Of a DNA stretch of 20,274 nucleotides, positions 1 through 8,044 are shown one piece after another. The stretch's first letter is position 1. The number at the start of each line of letters is the position of its first letter. Both the position numbers and the translations under genes were made by a program. The notes under the pieces are model-generated. The model saw only the letters and a program-made list of their open reading frames with translations. It did no database searches and was not told the DNA's origin. Origin of the DNA: an uncultured Collinsella sp. (GTDB taxonomy: Bacteria > Actinomycetota > Coriobacteriia > Coriobacteriales > Coriobacteriaceae); the NCBI GenBank assembly GCA_934617135.1, contig CAKTUC010000020.1, forward strand, positions 1-20,274, in the 5' to 3' direction.

Positions 1-1169
1 TTGCCAGCATACTTTCCGTCACGCTGTGCTCGCAGCTGGCCACACTTCCTATCACCATCCCCGCTTTTGGTACGTTTTCGCTCATAGCTCCACTTGCGAA
101 TGCGGTTATCGGTCCGGTGGTGAGTGTGCTGCTTGCCGTATCGCTCGTGCTGGTGCCCTGTTCGCTTGTGGTTCCGTTGCAAAACTGGTCGCTTGCCGTG
201 CCCATGATTGCCGCACGCTGTGCGCTTTTCTTTGAGCAGCTGTTCGCCGCGGTGCCAGGCGCCTCGGTAAGCGTTCCGCCCGATAGCATGTGGATCTATT
301 TGGCACCGTGCGCGCTGCTGGCTCTTTTGGTCTGGTGGCCGCGCCCACGTGCGCGTCCTATGACAGTGGGGCTTGCGTGTCTTGTGCTCTTGGCGGTCGT
401 CCCGTATGTATATTGGGATCGATGTGCGCCGGCTTCGGTAACGGTCCTCGACGTGGGCCAGGCCGATGCCATCCTTATCCGCCAGGGTGGGACCGTGGCG
501 CTCGTCGACTGTGGGCTTGATGAGCGCGTGGTAAGCGCACTGGTGCGCAATAACGTTCACCATATCGATGCCGTCTTTGTGACGCATTGGGATGAGGACC
601 ATTGGGGTGGCCTGCCCGCCGTGCTGGAGCAATATTCGGTTGGAACCATTGCCGTGGCGGCTGATGCGCTGGAGGATGCCCCTGCCGAGGTCGTGGGACG
701 ACCTGGTGTCTCGTATCTGCAGGTGGCCCGTGGAGATACCATCGACATCGGCGACTTTCGCGCCCGCGTGATGTGGCCATTTGAGTCCGTGGACGGCGAA
801 GGCAATGAAGACTCGCTCGTCCTGCTGCTCACCTACGCACAAGAGGGCAAGCGTTTACGCATGCTGCTGACCGGTGACGCCGAGCTCGATCAGGAGCGCG
901 AATTTGTGTTGGAAACGGGAGACATCGATGTCCTTAAGCTTGGGCATCACGGCTCCAAGGTTTCGGTCGACGGCGAGCTGCTGGACGTCCTGAAGCCCGA
1001 GCTGTCCCTCGCGAGCGCCGGTGAGGGAAATCGTTACGGCCACCCGTCCGATGAATGCAAAGATGCGGTTCAAAAGGCAGGCGGGGCCTTTGCGTGCACG
1101 ATTGAACACGGTGACATTACCATCACACCGAACGCGAAGGGCTTTGCCATGCGATGCCAGCGACCATAA
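1..1169 (+). CDS. comEC: ComEC/Rec2 family DNA uptake channel protein, C-terminal part (5' end outside window)
   Basis: The reading frame is open from base 3 to the TAA at 1167-1169 (388 residues visible), so the gene begins upstream of the window. The first ~35 residues (AQ/SQLATLP-like start, then PLANAVIGP) match the end of the ComEC competence domain. Three hydrophobic segments follow, including WIYLAPCALLALLVWWP and VGLACLVLLAVVPYVYW. From about base 440 there is a metallo-beta-lactamase-like domain: LDVGQADAILI, the metal motif THWDEDHWGG (HxDxDH form usual in ComEC), LLTGDAE, LGHHGSK and GHPSDE. In the family, ComEC forms the inner-membrane channel for single-stranded DNA during transformation, and the soluble domain is thought to act as a nuclease. 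Its position directly before holA is the common bacterial arrangement. Whether the organism is competent cannot be told from here. Confidence 0.93.
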   Translation, partial: ASILSVTLCSQLATLPITIPAFGTFSLIAPLANAVIGPVVSVLLAVSLVLVPCSLVVPLQNWSLAVPMIAARCALFFEQLFAAVPGASVSVPPDSMWIYLAPCALLALLVWWPRPRARPMTVGLACLVLLAVVPYVYWDRCAPASVTVLDVGQADAILIRQGGTVALVDCGLDERVVSALVRNNVHHIDAVFVTHWDEDHWGGLPAVLEQYSVGTIAVAADALEDAPAEVVGRPGVSYLQVARGDTIDIGDFRARVMWPFESVDGEGNEDSLVLLLTYAQEGKRLRMLLTGDAELDQEREFVLETGDIDVLKLGHHGSKVSVDGELLDVLKPELSLASAGEGNRYGHPSDECKDAVQKAGGAFACTIEHGDITITPNAKGFAMRCQRP

Positions 1170-1177
1170 CGACGTCG

Positions 1178-1207
1178 TTGGCGCACCATAGGTCCCTGGG
1201 CTAGAAT
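1178..1207 (+). promoter_or_regulatory. Candidate promoter for holA
   Basis: TTGGCG (1178-1183) and TAGAAT (1202-1207) are separated by 18 bp in the short comEC-holA gap. The -10 box is preceded by GGGC, resembling other candidate promoters in this window. Transcription would begin around 1214, leaving a leader of about 35 nt before the holA start. This is a motif match by eye only. Confidence 0.5.
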
Positions 1208-1247
1208 GACACGGTGCGAACATGAGGGCCTGCGAGAGGGGAGCGCG

Positions 1248-2210
1248 ATGTCTGAAACCGGTCTGCTGCCGGCATATCTGATCGTCGGTACCGACGGAGT
1301 CAAGCGCGATCACGCTGTCTCGCGTATGAAGGCTCGCTTGGAAAAGTCGGGCATGGTCGAGTTCAACCTCGATGAGCGCGACATGACTAAAGACCCCGAT
1401 ATCGAGTCGATTATCGGCTCGCTCAACACCTTTCCCATGGGCAGCGAGTTTCGCCTGGTAATCCTCGACGGCTGCTCTAAGCTTGCCAAAGCGGTTTCCG
1501 AGCCGCTCGTTGAGTACCTCGCAAGTCCCAGCCCCACAACGGTCTGCCTTTTCATCGCCGACTCACTTGCCAAGAACACGCGCCTGTATAAGGCGATCGC
1601 CAAGATCGACAAAAAGGCCGTCATCGATTGCTCGGGCACCAAACGCTGGGAGCTGCCGCGCCGCGTGCAGCAGATGGCCACACAGCACGGTAAGTCCATC
1701 TCGACAGCCGCTGCCGAGGAACTCGTCTCGCGTTCGGGCGAAAACACGCGCATGCTCGATAACGACCTGGCAAAGCTCGCCCAGATGGTCGAAGCGCCTC
1801 AGATTGAGCTTGCCGATGTGGAGCGCTGGATCGTGCGTACGGCCGAGGTTCAGCCTTGGGACTTCCTTAACGCCGTCTCGGCCCGCGACATGCGCCGTTC
1901 GCTCGAACTCTTTAAATTGCTGCCCTCCAAGAGCTACGTGTGGACCTACACGCTGCTATGCGGTCGCATCCGTGAGCTCATTGTCGCCAAGGCGCTCGAC
2001 TCTCGCGGGCAGGGGCGTGAGCTCGCCGCGACGCTCAAGCTTCAGGCCTGGCAGGTCAAGAATCACCTTACCTGGGCACGTCGTTTTTCGATGACCGAGC
2101 TCGTTGCCGCCCTGGAGGGTGCCGTTGATGTTGAGCTTGCACTCAAAGGTTCGGCCGATTCGGAGACCGCGCTTTTGCTCTGGATTACGAACATCTTGAG
2201 AAAATCGTGA
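1248..2210 (+). CDS. holA: DNA polymerase III subunit delta
   Basis: HolA is the clamp-loader subunit that opens the sliding clamp for replication. The 320-residue product begins MSETGLLPAYLIVGTDG, the usual start of a delta AAA+-like domain that lacks a working P-loop. It continues with the conserved FRLVILDG and the SPSPTTVCLFIADS strand region, then the LVSRSGENTRMLDNDLAKLA helical region and a C-terminal collar domain (AVSARDMRRSLELFKLL onwards). I chose the ATG at 1248 because GAGAGGGGAG (1234-1243) sits just upstream; an in-frame ATG at 1206 lies within the -10 box and would add 14 unconserved residues. Length matches the family (about 320-345). It follows comEC, as in many bacteria, and no terminator separates it from the next promoter. 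Confidence 0.93.
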   Translation: MSETGLLPAYLIVGTDGVKRDHAVSRMKARLEKSGMVEFNLDERDMTKDPDIESIIGSLNTFPMGSEFRLVILDGCSKLAKAVSEPLVEYLASPSPTTVCLFIADSLAKNTRLYKAIAKIDKKAVIDCSGTKRWELPRRVQQMATQHGKSISTAAAEELVSRSGENTRMLDNDLAKLAQMVEAPQIELADVERWIVRTAEVQPWDFLNAVSARDMRRSLELFKLLPSKSYVWTYTLLCGRIRELIVAKALDSRGQGRELAATLKLQAWQVKNHLTWARRFSMTELVAALEGAVDVELALKGSADSETALLLWITNILRKS

Positions 2211-2259
2211 TGATACCTGCCTTTTTGACAAATTCGTTCTATCACTTTGAGGGGGAGCG

Positions 2260-2268
2260 TGCTATAGT
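2260..2268 (+). promoter_or_regulatory. Candidate extended -10 promoter for rpsT
   Basis: TGCTATAGT forms an extended -10 element (TG, one base, TATAGT at 2263-2268) 75 bp before the rpsT start. An exact TTGACA lies at 2225-2230, but 32 bp upstream is too far to be its -35 box. The implied leader of about 70 nt could house S20 autoregulation, but I see no strong hairpin in it. Confidence 0.55.
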
Positions 2269-2343
2269 AGGCGCTTGCATGACCTCACCGTGTCTCAGAG
2301 GTGTCATACATTTTTTGCAAGGAACTCGAAAGGAACTCCAGAA

Positions 2344-2610
2344 GTGGCAAACATCAAGTCTCAGAAGAAGCGTATCCGCACCAATGAGGCAGCTCGCATG
2401 CGTAACAAGGCTGTCAAGTCCGAGCTCAAGACGCTGACCAAGCACGTCCAGTCCGCCGTCGCCGAGGGCGACGCCGAGAAGGCCCAGGCTGCCCTCAAGA
2501 CCGTCACCAAGCGTCTCGACATGGCTGCCGCCAAGCATGTCATCCACAAGAACCAGGCTTCCAACCGCAAGTCCGGTCTTGCCAAGCTCGTGAACAGCAT
2601 CAACGCCTAA
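2344..2610 (+). CDS. rpsT: 30S ribosomal protein S20
   Basis: S20 binds 16S rRNA early in assembly of the small subunit. The 88-residue product has the family's typical start ([15 protein letters not shown], with initiator GTG read as Met) and the helical, Lys/Arg/Ala-rich body ending [16 protein letters not shown]. The start is the GTG at 2344: AAAGGAA around 2329-2335 is correctly spaced, and the protein then aligns with the usual 85-90 residue length. An in-frame ATG at 2275 would add 23 residues with no similarity. The gene has its own promoter and a strong terminator, so it is probably monocistronic. The GTG start on a highly expressed ribosomal gene may relate to translational control, which is known for S20 in other bacteria. 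Confidence 0.96.
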   Translation: MANIKSQKKRIRTNEAARMRNKAVKSELKTLTKHVQSAVAEGDAEKAQAALKTVTKRLDMAAAKHVIHKNQASNRKSGLAKLVNSINA

Positions 2611-2644
2611 GTTGTAAATTTCACACCACACAGATTACGCGCAT

Positions 2645-2681
2645 AAATGGAGCCTGTTTTATGGAACGGGCTCCATTTTTT
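2645..2681 (+). terminator. Rho-independent terminator of rpsT
   Basis: AAATGGAGCC (2645-2654) pairs with GGCTCCATTT (2669-2678), with two further pairs closing a loop of about ten nt. A T run reaches 2681. It ends only 26 bp before the lepA start codon, so lepA needs its own promoter. Confidence 0.92.
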
Positions 2682-2690
2682 GTACCGCTC

Positions 2691-2699
2691 GGGTAAGAT
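2691..2699 (+). promoter_or_regulatory. Candidate -10 element placing lepA transcription start at or next to its ATG
   Basis: GGGTAAGAT (TAAGAT at 2694-2699) lies 7 nt upstream of the lepA ATG at 2707. With the usual 6-8 nt spacing, the transcript would begin at or within a base or two of the start codon. The rpsT terminator just upstream leaves no other room for a promoter. No good -35 box is visible at the expected place. Confidence 0.6.
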
Positions 2700-2706
2700 A
2701 GTCCGC

Positions 2707-4518
2707 ATGAATACTTCAAATGACATTTCCCACATCCGCAACTTCTCGATTGTTGCGCACATCGACCATGGCAAGTCCACGATCAGTGATCGCATCCTCG
2801 AGCTCACCCATACCGTTGACGAGCGCGACATGGAGTCGCAGCTGCTCGACACGATGGACATTGAGCGCGAGCGCGGCATCACGATCAAGTCCAATGCCGT
2901 TCGCGTCTCCTATGATGCCGACGACGGCGAGACGTATCAGTTCAACCTGATCGATACGCCGGGCCACGTGGACTTTACCTACGAGGTCTCGCGTTCGCTG
3001 GCCGCCTGCGAGGGCGCGGTGCTGGTCGTCGACGCCACGCAGGGCGTCGAGGCTCAGACCGTCTCCAATGCCACGCTCGCCATGAATGCCAACTTGGACA
3101 TCGTGCCCGCCATCAATAAGATCGACCTGCCCTCGGCGCACCCCGATGAGGTCAAGACCGAGATCGAGGACGACCTGGCCATTCCCGCCGACGATGCCGT
3201 GTGTGTGTCGGGCAAGACCGGCGAGGGCATCCATGATCTGCTGGAGTCCATCGTCTTTTTGATCTCACCTCCCAAGGGCGATGCAAATGCTCCGCTCAAG
3301 GCACTTATTCTGGATTCGTATTTTGATGAGTACCGCGGCGTCGTGGCCACGGTGCGCGTCTTTGATGGTTCCATCAAAAAGGGCGACACTCTGCGTATGA
3401 TGCAGGCCGAGGGCGACTTCTTGGTCGACGGCGTGGGCGTCAAGCGTCCCGCCGAGACCCCGGTGGATGCACTGACCGTCGGCGAGGTGGGCTATGTGGT
3501 CACGGGTCTGAAGGACCCCGAGGCCGTGCGCGTGGGCGACACCCTCACCTGGGCGTCGAATCCCTGCCCCGAGCCGCTGCCGGGCTACCGCGAGGCCAAG
3601 CCCATGGTCTACACGGGCCTGTTTCCCATCGACAACAAGGATTACGAGAACCTGCGCGACGCCCTCGATAAGCTGCACGTCAACGACCCGTCGTTGGTGT
3701 GGGAGCCCGAGACGTCGGTGGCGCTGGGCTTTGGTTTCCGCGTGGGCTTCTTGGGCCTGCTGCACATGGAGGTCGTCAAGGAGCGCCTGGAGCGCGAGTT
3801 CAATCTGGACCTTATCGCCACGAGCCCCTCAGTTGACTATCACGTCTACAAGACCGATGGCGAGATGATCGATGTCCGCAGCCCGCAGGACCTGCCCGAG
3901 GCCACGCGTATCGAGCGCATCGAGGAGCCCTACCTCAAGGCAAAGATTATCTGCCCGCCCGAGTATACGGGTGCCGTCATGCAGCTTGCCATCGAGCACC
4001 GCGGCGTTACGACCGATATGATCCACCTGACGAGCAAATCGGTCGAGATGCGCTTTGATATGCCACTCGCCGAGCTCATCTTGGACTTCTTCGATCAGCT
4101 CAAGAGTCGCACCAAGGGTTATGCCTCGCTCGACTACGAGTTCAACGAGTACCGTCCCTCCGAGCTCGTTAAGCTCGACATTCTGCTTTCGGGCGACGAG
4201 GTGGACGCGCTGTCGTTTATCGTCCACAAGGACAAGGCCTATGGTTTGGCCCGCGGCCTGTGCGACAAGCTCAAGGAAATTATCCCGCGCCAGCTGTTCG
4301 AGGTACCCATCCAGGGCGCCATCGGCAACAAGATTATCGCCCGCTCCACCGTCAAGGCCCGTCGCAAGGACGTTTTGGCCAAGTGCTACGGCGGTGATAT
4401 CTCGCGTAAGCGCAAGCTGCTCGAGAAGCAGAAAGAGGGCAAGAAGCGCATGAAGGCCATCGGCTCGGTCGAGGTCCCGCAGGAGGCCTTTATGGCGATC
4501 CTCAAGGTGGACGAGTAG
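2707..4518 (+). CDS. lepA: Elongation factor 4 (LepA), translational GTPase
   Basis: LepA is a ribosome-associated GTPase implicated in back-translocation and in 30S biogenesis. The 603-residue product has the full order of motifs: G1 AHIDHGKST (residues 17-25), the switch region [10 protein letters not shown]3 DTPGHVDF (83-90), G4 NKIDLP, and then the EF-G-like domains. The LepA-specific C-terminal domain ends with [21 protein letters not shown]. The start at 2707 gives the family's usual N-terminus and length. An upstream in-frame ATG at 2647 lies inside the rpsT terminator and is rejected. No Shine-Dalgarno sequence precedes the ATG, which fits a leaderless message. The gene leads a run with dus and hemW; only 4 bp separate it from dus. 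Confidence 0.97.
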   Translation: MNTSNDISHIRNFSIVAHIDHGKSTISDRILELTHTVDERDMESQLLDTMDIERERGITIKSNAVRVSYDADDGETYQFNLIDTPGHVDFTYEVSRSLAACEGAVLVVDATQGVEAQTVSNATLAMNANLDIVPAINKIDLPSAHPDEVKTEIEDDLAIPADDAVCVSGKTGEGIHDLLESIVFLISPPKGDANAPLKALILDSYFDEYRGVVATVRVFDGSIKKGDTLRMMQAEGDFLVDGVGVKRPAETPVDALTVGEVGYVVTGLKDPEAVRVGDTLTWASNPCPEPLPGYREAKPMVYTGLFPIDNKDYENLRDALDKLHVNDPSLVWEPETSVALGFGFRVGFLGLLHMEVVKERLEREFNLDLIATSPSVDYHVYKTDGEMIDVRSPQDLPEATRIERIEEPYLKAKIICPPEYTGAVMQLAIEHRGVTTDMIHLTSKSVEMRFDMPLAELILDFFDQLKSRTKGYASLDYEFNEYRPSELVKLDILLSGDEVDALSFIVHKDKAYGLARGLCDKLKEIIPRQLFEVPIQGAIGNKIIARSTVKARRKDVLAKCYGGDISRKRKLLEKQKEGKKRMKAIGSVEVPQEAFMAILKVDE

Positions 4519-4522
4519 GTCC

Positions 4523-5566
4523 ATGGCGCTTTCCGAATACAGCAAGCGGCTGCTGGGCGCCTATGCCGAGCAGCCGTTCCTCATGGCTCCCATGGCAGGT
4601 GTTACCGACCCCGCCTATCGCATCATGTGCCGCCGCCGCGGTGCCAACCTTGCCTACAGCGAGATGGTGAGCGTGGCCGGCCTTGCCTATGCCAGCAATA
4701 AGACCTGGCGCCTGGTACTGCCGGCCGACGAGGAACAGCAGATTTGCGTGCAGCTCTTTGGCTCCAAGCCCGATCAGTTTGCGAGCGCCGTCGCTGCCGT
4801 CGAGGAGCGCGTTGGCGATCGCCTGTCGCTCATCGACATCAACATGGCCTGTCCGGCTCGCAAGGTCGTTACCAAGGGCGAGGGCTCGGCGCTTATGCGT
4901 ACGCCCGAGCTGGCCGAGAAGATCGTCGAGGCGGCGGTGGGCGCGGCGCATGTGCCCGTGACCGTAAAGATCCGAAAGGGTTTTTACGCCGAGGATCGCA
5001 ACGCCGCAACGTTTGCCCAGATGCTCGAGGGCGCCGGGGCCGCTGCGGTGGCGGTGCACGGTCGTTGTGCCACGCAACTCTACACGGGCCAGGCCGATTG
5101 GTCGGTGGTCGATGAGGTGGCCGACGCCGTCGAGATTCCCGTGATTGGTTCGGGCGACGTGTTCTCGGCCGAGGATGCTGCTGAACATTTGAGCAGCTCG
5201 GGCGCCAGCGCGGTGTTTATCGCACGCGGCATCTATGGCAATCCGTGGGTATTTGGCGATGCGCGCGCCCTTGCTCTCGATGGTACGCCGGTGCCGGTGC
5301 GCAGTTCCGTTGAGCGCCTGGACGCCCTGCGTGAGCATTTGACGTTAACGCACGAGCTCTTGCCGCTCATGTCGCGCGCCCGCACGTATGCGAGCTGGTA
5401 TCTCAAAGGCATGCCCCATGCCGCCGCCTGGCGCGCCCAGGTGGTGCGCTGCTCCACCTACGAGGAGTTTATGGCACTGGTCGATGATATCGAACGCGAT
5501 GTGGTGGCCTGCGAGGCCGCCCTTGCAGCCGGCGAGTCGGTTCCCGCGCATCCGCTGGAGGCCTAA
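4523..5566 (+). CDS. dus: tRNA-dihydrouridine synthase (DusB-like)
   Basis: This FMN enzyme reduces specific uridines in tRNA to dihydrouridine. The 347-residue TIM-barrel protein shows MAPMAGVTDPAYR (21-33), CVQLFGSKP, and DINMACPARKV with the expected catalytic Cys110. It continues with VTVKIRKGF, VHGR (178-181), IPVIGSGDVFS and ARGIYGNPWVF, which are flavin- and RNA-binding landmarks of the family. Two details differ from the usual pattern: NMACP instead of NMGCP, and HGRCATQLYTG where HGRTR is typical. The start is the first ATG after lepA, with only a weak AGGTGG (4505-4510) as binding site, suggesting translational coupling. DusB is the closest type by motif, but I cannot fix the subfamily, hence the generic symbol. 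Confidence 0.92.
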   Translation: MALSEYSKRLLGAYAEQPFLMAPMAGVTDPAYRIMCRRRGANLAYSEMVSVAGLAYASNKTWRLVLPADEEQQICVQLFGSKPDQFASAVAAVEERVGDRLSLIDINMACPARKVVTKGEGSALMRTPELAEKIVEAAVGAAHVPVTVKIRKGFYAEDRNAATFAQMLEGAGAAAVAVHGRCATQLYTGQADWSVVDEVADAVEIPVIGSGDVFSAEDAAEHLSSSGASAVFIARGIYGNPWVFGDARALALDGTPVPVRSSVERLDALREHLTLTHELLPLMSRARTYASWYLKGMPHAAAWRAQVVRCSTYEEFMALVDDIERDVVACEAALAAGESVPAHPLEA

Positions 5567-5568
5567 GG

Positions 5569-6801
5569 GTGGCCGTTACCGCGCTGTATGTGCACGTGCC
5601 GTTTTGTGCTCAAAAATGCCGCTATTGCGATTTTGACTCGCGCAGCTTTGCCCCGTGCGATTTGAATGCCGTGCTCGATGCCTATTTTGAGCAGCTGTAT
5701 GCGCGGCTCGATGCCTTTGGCAAGGCTGGAGCGCTTGAGTGCATTCGCACCGTCTACGTGGGCGGCGGCACGCCGTCGCTGGCGGGGGAGCGCCTGGTGG
5801 AACTTGCCCGGCGCATCTCCATGCGGTGTAAGCCCGTTGAGTTTACCTGCGAGGCCAATCCTGAGTCGCTGACTGCCGACCTTGCCGAAGCGCTTGCCGC
5901 GGCGGGTGTTACGCGCATTTCACTTGGCGTGCAAACGCTCGATAATACGGAGCTTGCCGCTATCGGCCGCATCCACGATGCCGACCGTGCACTTGCGGCC
6001 ATCGCGACGGTTAAAGACGCGGGGCTTGACGTGTCGTGCGACCTTATGTGCGGGCTTCCCGGTCAGACGGCTGCGAGTTGGCAATGCACGCTCGATGGCG
6101 TGCTTGCGGCAGCTCCGCATCACGTCTCGGTCTACCCGCTTACGCTCGAGGAGGGCACACCCCTCTACCGCATGGCATGCCGCGATGAGTCGCTTGAGCC
6201 CGATGAAGATTTTCAGGCCGCCTGCATGGATGCGGCGCGCGATTGCCTGAGCGCGGCTGGCTATCACCCTTACGAGGTGGCGAGCTATGCTCTCGACGGG
6301 CATGAGTGTGCTCACAACATTGCTTATTGGACCGGCCAGGGTTATTTGGGCCTTGGTCGCTCTGCCGCCGGCATGCTCGATGCCGGGGATTTCGACCGCT
6401 TGGCCGAGTTCTTTCCCGGTGTGTCTCCTCGTAGCGATTCGTATCGCGTGCGCTTGGTGCAGCGCGATGATGCCGCGTCGACTTTTGAGGCCGAGTATCT
6501 TTCGCGGCGCGAGGCGGTGGCCGAGGACCTGATGCTCGCCTGCCGCATGACGCGTGGCGTGGGGTCCGACCTGTTGGTTCGCGCGGCGGACGTGATTCCC
6601 GTGGACGAACTGACAGCAGTTTGCGACCGCGCCCTTGAGCTTGGGCTTGCCGTCTGGGTGCCTGACGCCGGCGATGCCCATGCGAACCTTGTCGCTTCGG
6701 CCGACATCATCGCGGGCAGTGCCCGCGCCCGCCTGGCGCCGACCCACCTGGGCTGGCTCGATGGAAATGTGCTGTTCGAGCTGTTTTGGGGTCTAGCTTA
6801 G
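5569..6801 (+). CDS. hemW: Radical SAM heme chaperone HemW-like (formerly annotated as HemN-like)
   Basis: The 410-residue product begins with the HemW signature LYVHVPFCAQKCRYCDF. Its Cys13, Cys17 and Cys20 ligate the 4Fe-4S cluster of radical SAM enzymes. YVGGGTPSL, CEANPESL, ISLGVQTLD and DLMCGLPGQT follow in the family order, then the C-terminal HemN-like domain. HemW proteins bind heme and help deliver it; true coproporphyrinogen dehydrogenases carry an extra cysteine after the motif (CxxxCxxCxC), which is Phe here. The start is GTG at 5569, with TGGAGG at 5556-5561 inside the end of dus and a gap of two bases after the dus stop. The lepA-hemW neighbourhood is widely conserved. Confidence 0.93.
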   Translation: MAVTALYVHVPFCAQKCRYCDFDSRSFAPCDLNAVLDAYFEQLYARLDAFGKAGALECIRTVYVGGGTPSLAGERLVELARRISMRCKPVEFTCEANPESLTADLAEALAAAGVTRISLGVQTLDNTELAAIGRIHDADRALAAIATVKDAGLDVSCDLMCGLPGQTAASWQCTLDGVLAAAPHHVSVYPLTLEEGTPLYRMACRDESLEPDEDFQAACMDAARDCLSAAGYHPYEVASYALDGHECAHNIAYWTGQGYLGLGRSAAGMLDAGDFDRLAEFFPGVSPRSDSYRVRLVQRDDAASTFEAEYLSRREAVAEDLMLACRMTRGVGSDLLVRAADVIPVDELTAVCDRALELGLAVWVPDAGDAHANLVASADIIAGSARARLAPTHLGWLDGNVLFELFWGLA

Positions 6802-6808
6802 GCCGCTC

Positions 6809-6817
6809 GGGTAGAAT
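6809..6817 (+). promoter_or_regulatory. Candidate promoter -10 for the first dnaJ gene
   Basis: GGGTAGAAT (TAGAAT at 6812-6817) lies in the short hemW-dnaJ gap, 42 bp before the start codon. The surrounding 11 bases, CCGCTCGGGTA, are identical to those upstream of lepA. No heat-shock operator of the CIRCE type (TTAGCACTC inverted repeat) is visible. Confidence 0.55.
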
Positions 6818-6859
6818 TACCGCAATATATACGCTGCTGTGAGCAGGAGGTTGCCGCGC

Positions 6860-7963
6860 ATGGCGACGATGAACGAAAAAGATTACTACGAGATTTTGGG
6901 CGTCTCCAAGGACGCCACCTCGCGTGATATTCAAAAGGCTTTTCAGCAAAAGGCCCGCAAGCTCCATCCGGACGTCAATAAAGAGCCGGATGCCGAGGAG
7001 AAGTTTAAAGAGGTTTCCGAGGCCTACGCCGTGCTCTCGGACGAGCAGAAGCGTGCGCGTTACGACGCAATGCGCTCGGGCAATCCCTTTGCCGGAGCTC
7101 CGACGGCTTCGCCCTATGGTGGCGGTTATGCCGGCAGTGCCGGTTACGGTAATCCCTTTGAGGGTGGCTTCCCCTTCGGCGGCGCCTGGGGCCAGCCGCG
7201 TCGCGGTCAGGCGGCCTACAACCCCGAGAGTGGCGCCAACGTGGTCGTCGACATCAAGCTCGATGCCAAGGAGGCCAAGAGCGGTGCCAGCAAGACCGTT
7301 CGCTATACGCGCTTCGATACCTGCGGTCACTGCGGTGGTTCGGGCTCCGTTTCGTCTGAGCATGCCCACACCTGCCCCAGTTGCGGCGGTCGCGGCCATA
7401 TCGACGTCGACCTGTCCTTCCTGTTCGGCGCGGGCACGTTCCAGTCGGTTTGCCCCGAGTGCGGCGGTTCCGGCAAGGTCGTGGCCGATCCGTGCCCCGA
7501 TTGCGGTGGCAGCGGTCGCACTCGCGTGTCCTCCGAGCAGACGATTGAGTTTCCCGCCGGCACGCATGATGGCGACGAGGTGCGCATCCCCAACATGGGC
7601 CATGCGGGCACCAATGGTGCCTCGGGCGGAGACCTGGTCGGCCGCGCCCACGTGGAGGCCGAGCGCTTGGAGGGCAAGGCTCGCACCGGCTTCTACCTCA
7701 TGGGTATCATCGCGCCGTTTTTGGTGTTGTCGGCCATCTCGGGCGTGTTCTCGGCTTTTGCCGTGATGTGTTTTATCCCGTTTGCCATGGGACTGTTCAT
7801 GGTGCTTTCGGATGGCGTGCTTCATCGCAGTCTGCTGTGGTGGAAGCGGGGCGCAATGCAGTTTGTCAACGGTTTTGCCAACGGCTTTATGTTCGCGCTC
7901 GTGTCGGTCTGGTTCGCAAGTTGCTCTCAGCGGGCCATGGTCGCGCCTTATGGAATGCAATAA
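6860..7963 (+). CDS. DnaJ-family co-chaperone with C-terminal membrane segments in place of the second substrate-binding domain
   Basis: The product has 367 residues. It carries a complete J domain (residues 8-70, [12 protein letters not shown] at 36-38), a Gly/Phe/Tyr-rich linker (73-113), and substrate domain I interrupted by four zinc motifs: [24 protein letters not shown] and CPDCGGSG (from residues 155, 172, 198 and 212). After [14 protein letters not shown]...[13 protein letters not shown] the normal second substrate domain and dimer helix are missing. Instead there is a strongly hydrophobic tail: about 278-315 (probably two passes) and 335-356 (one more). It should recruit DnaK at the cytoplasmic membrane; that is inference. 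The start at 6860 follows GCAGGAGG at 6843-6850. It is followed directly by a canonical dnaJ. A frameshift is unlikely because the tail codes a coherent membrane pattern up to its stop. Confidence 0.9.
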   Translation: MATMNEKDYYEILGVSKDATSRDIQKAFQQKARKLHPDVNKEPDAEEKFKEVSEAYAVLSDEQKRARYDAMRSGNPFAGAPTASPYGGGYAGSAGYGNPFEGGFPFGGAWGQPRRGQAAYNPESGANVVVDIKLDAKEAKSGASKTVRYTRFDTCGHCGGSGSVSSEHAHTCPSCGGRGHIDVDLSFLFGAGTFQSVCPECGGSGKVVADPCPDCGGSGRTRVSSEQTIEFPAGTHDGDEVRIPNMGHAGTNGASGGDLVGRAHVEAERLEGKARTGFYLMGIIAPFLVLSAISGVFSAFAVMCFIPFAMGLFMVLSDGVLHRSLLWWKRGAMQFVNGFANGFMFALVSVWFASCSQRAMVAPYGMQ

Positions 7964-7996
7964 CATTAAGCACACTGTTTGCGACCTGCCCAGCTT

Positions 7997-8005
7997 GGGT
8001 ATAGG
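7997..8005 (+). promoter_or_regulatory. Weak candidate promoter for the second dnaJ
   Basis: GGGTATAGG (TATAGG at 8000-8005) sits in the 81-bp gap before dnaJ, and TTGCGA lies 15 bp upstream at 7979-7984. It resembles the other GGGTA-type elements of the window, but the last base of the -10 hexamer is off consensus. Transcription may equally come through from the first dnaJ. Confidence 0.35.
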
Positions 8006-8044
8006 ACGCACTGTGACAATATTGAAAGTCGGAGGGATTCGGTC

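Noticed and set aside
2225..2268. Exact TTGACA at 2225-2230 as the -35 box of rpsT
   Set aside because: It is 32 bp from TATAGT, about twice the usual spacing. The TG-extended -10 alone is the better call.
2647..2706. Upstream in-frame ATG giving lepA 20 extra residues
   Set aside because: The added codons lie inside the rpsT terminator hairpin, and the standard LepA N-terminus begins at 2707.
5569..6801. Oxygen-independent coproporphyrinogen III dehydrogenase (HemN)
   Set aside because: The motif is CxxxCxxC followed by Asp-Phe without the extra cysteine of HemN, and the length and gene context fit HemW.
6802..8044. CIRCE or HAIR heat-shock operators before the dnaJ genes
   Set aside because: I looked for the TTAGCACTC inverted repeat and for CTTGAGT-type repeats and found neither.
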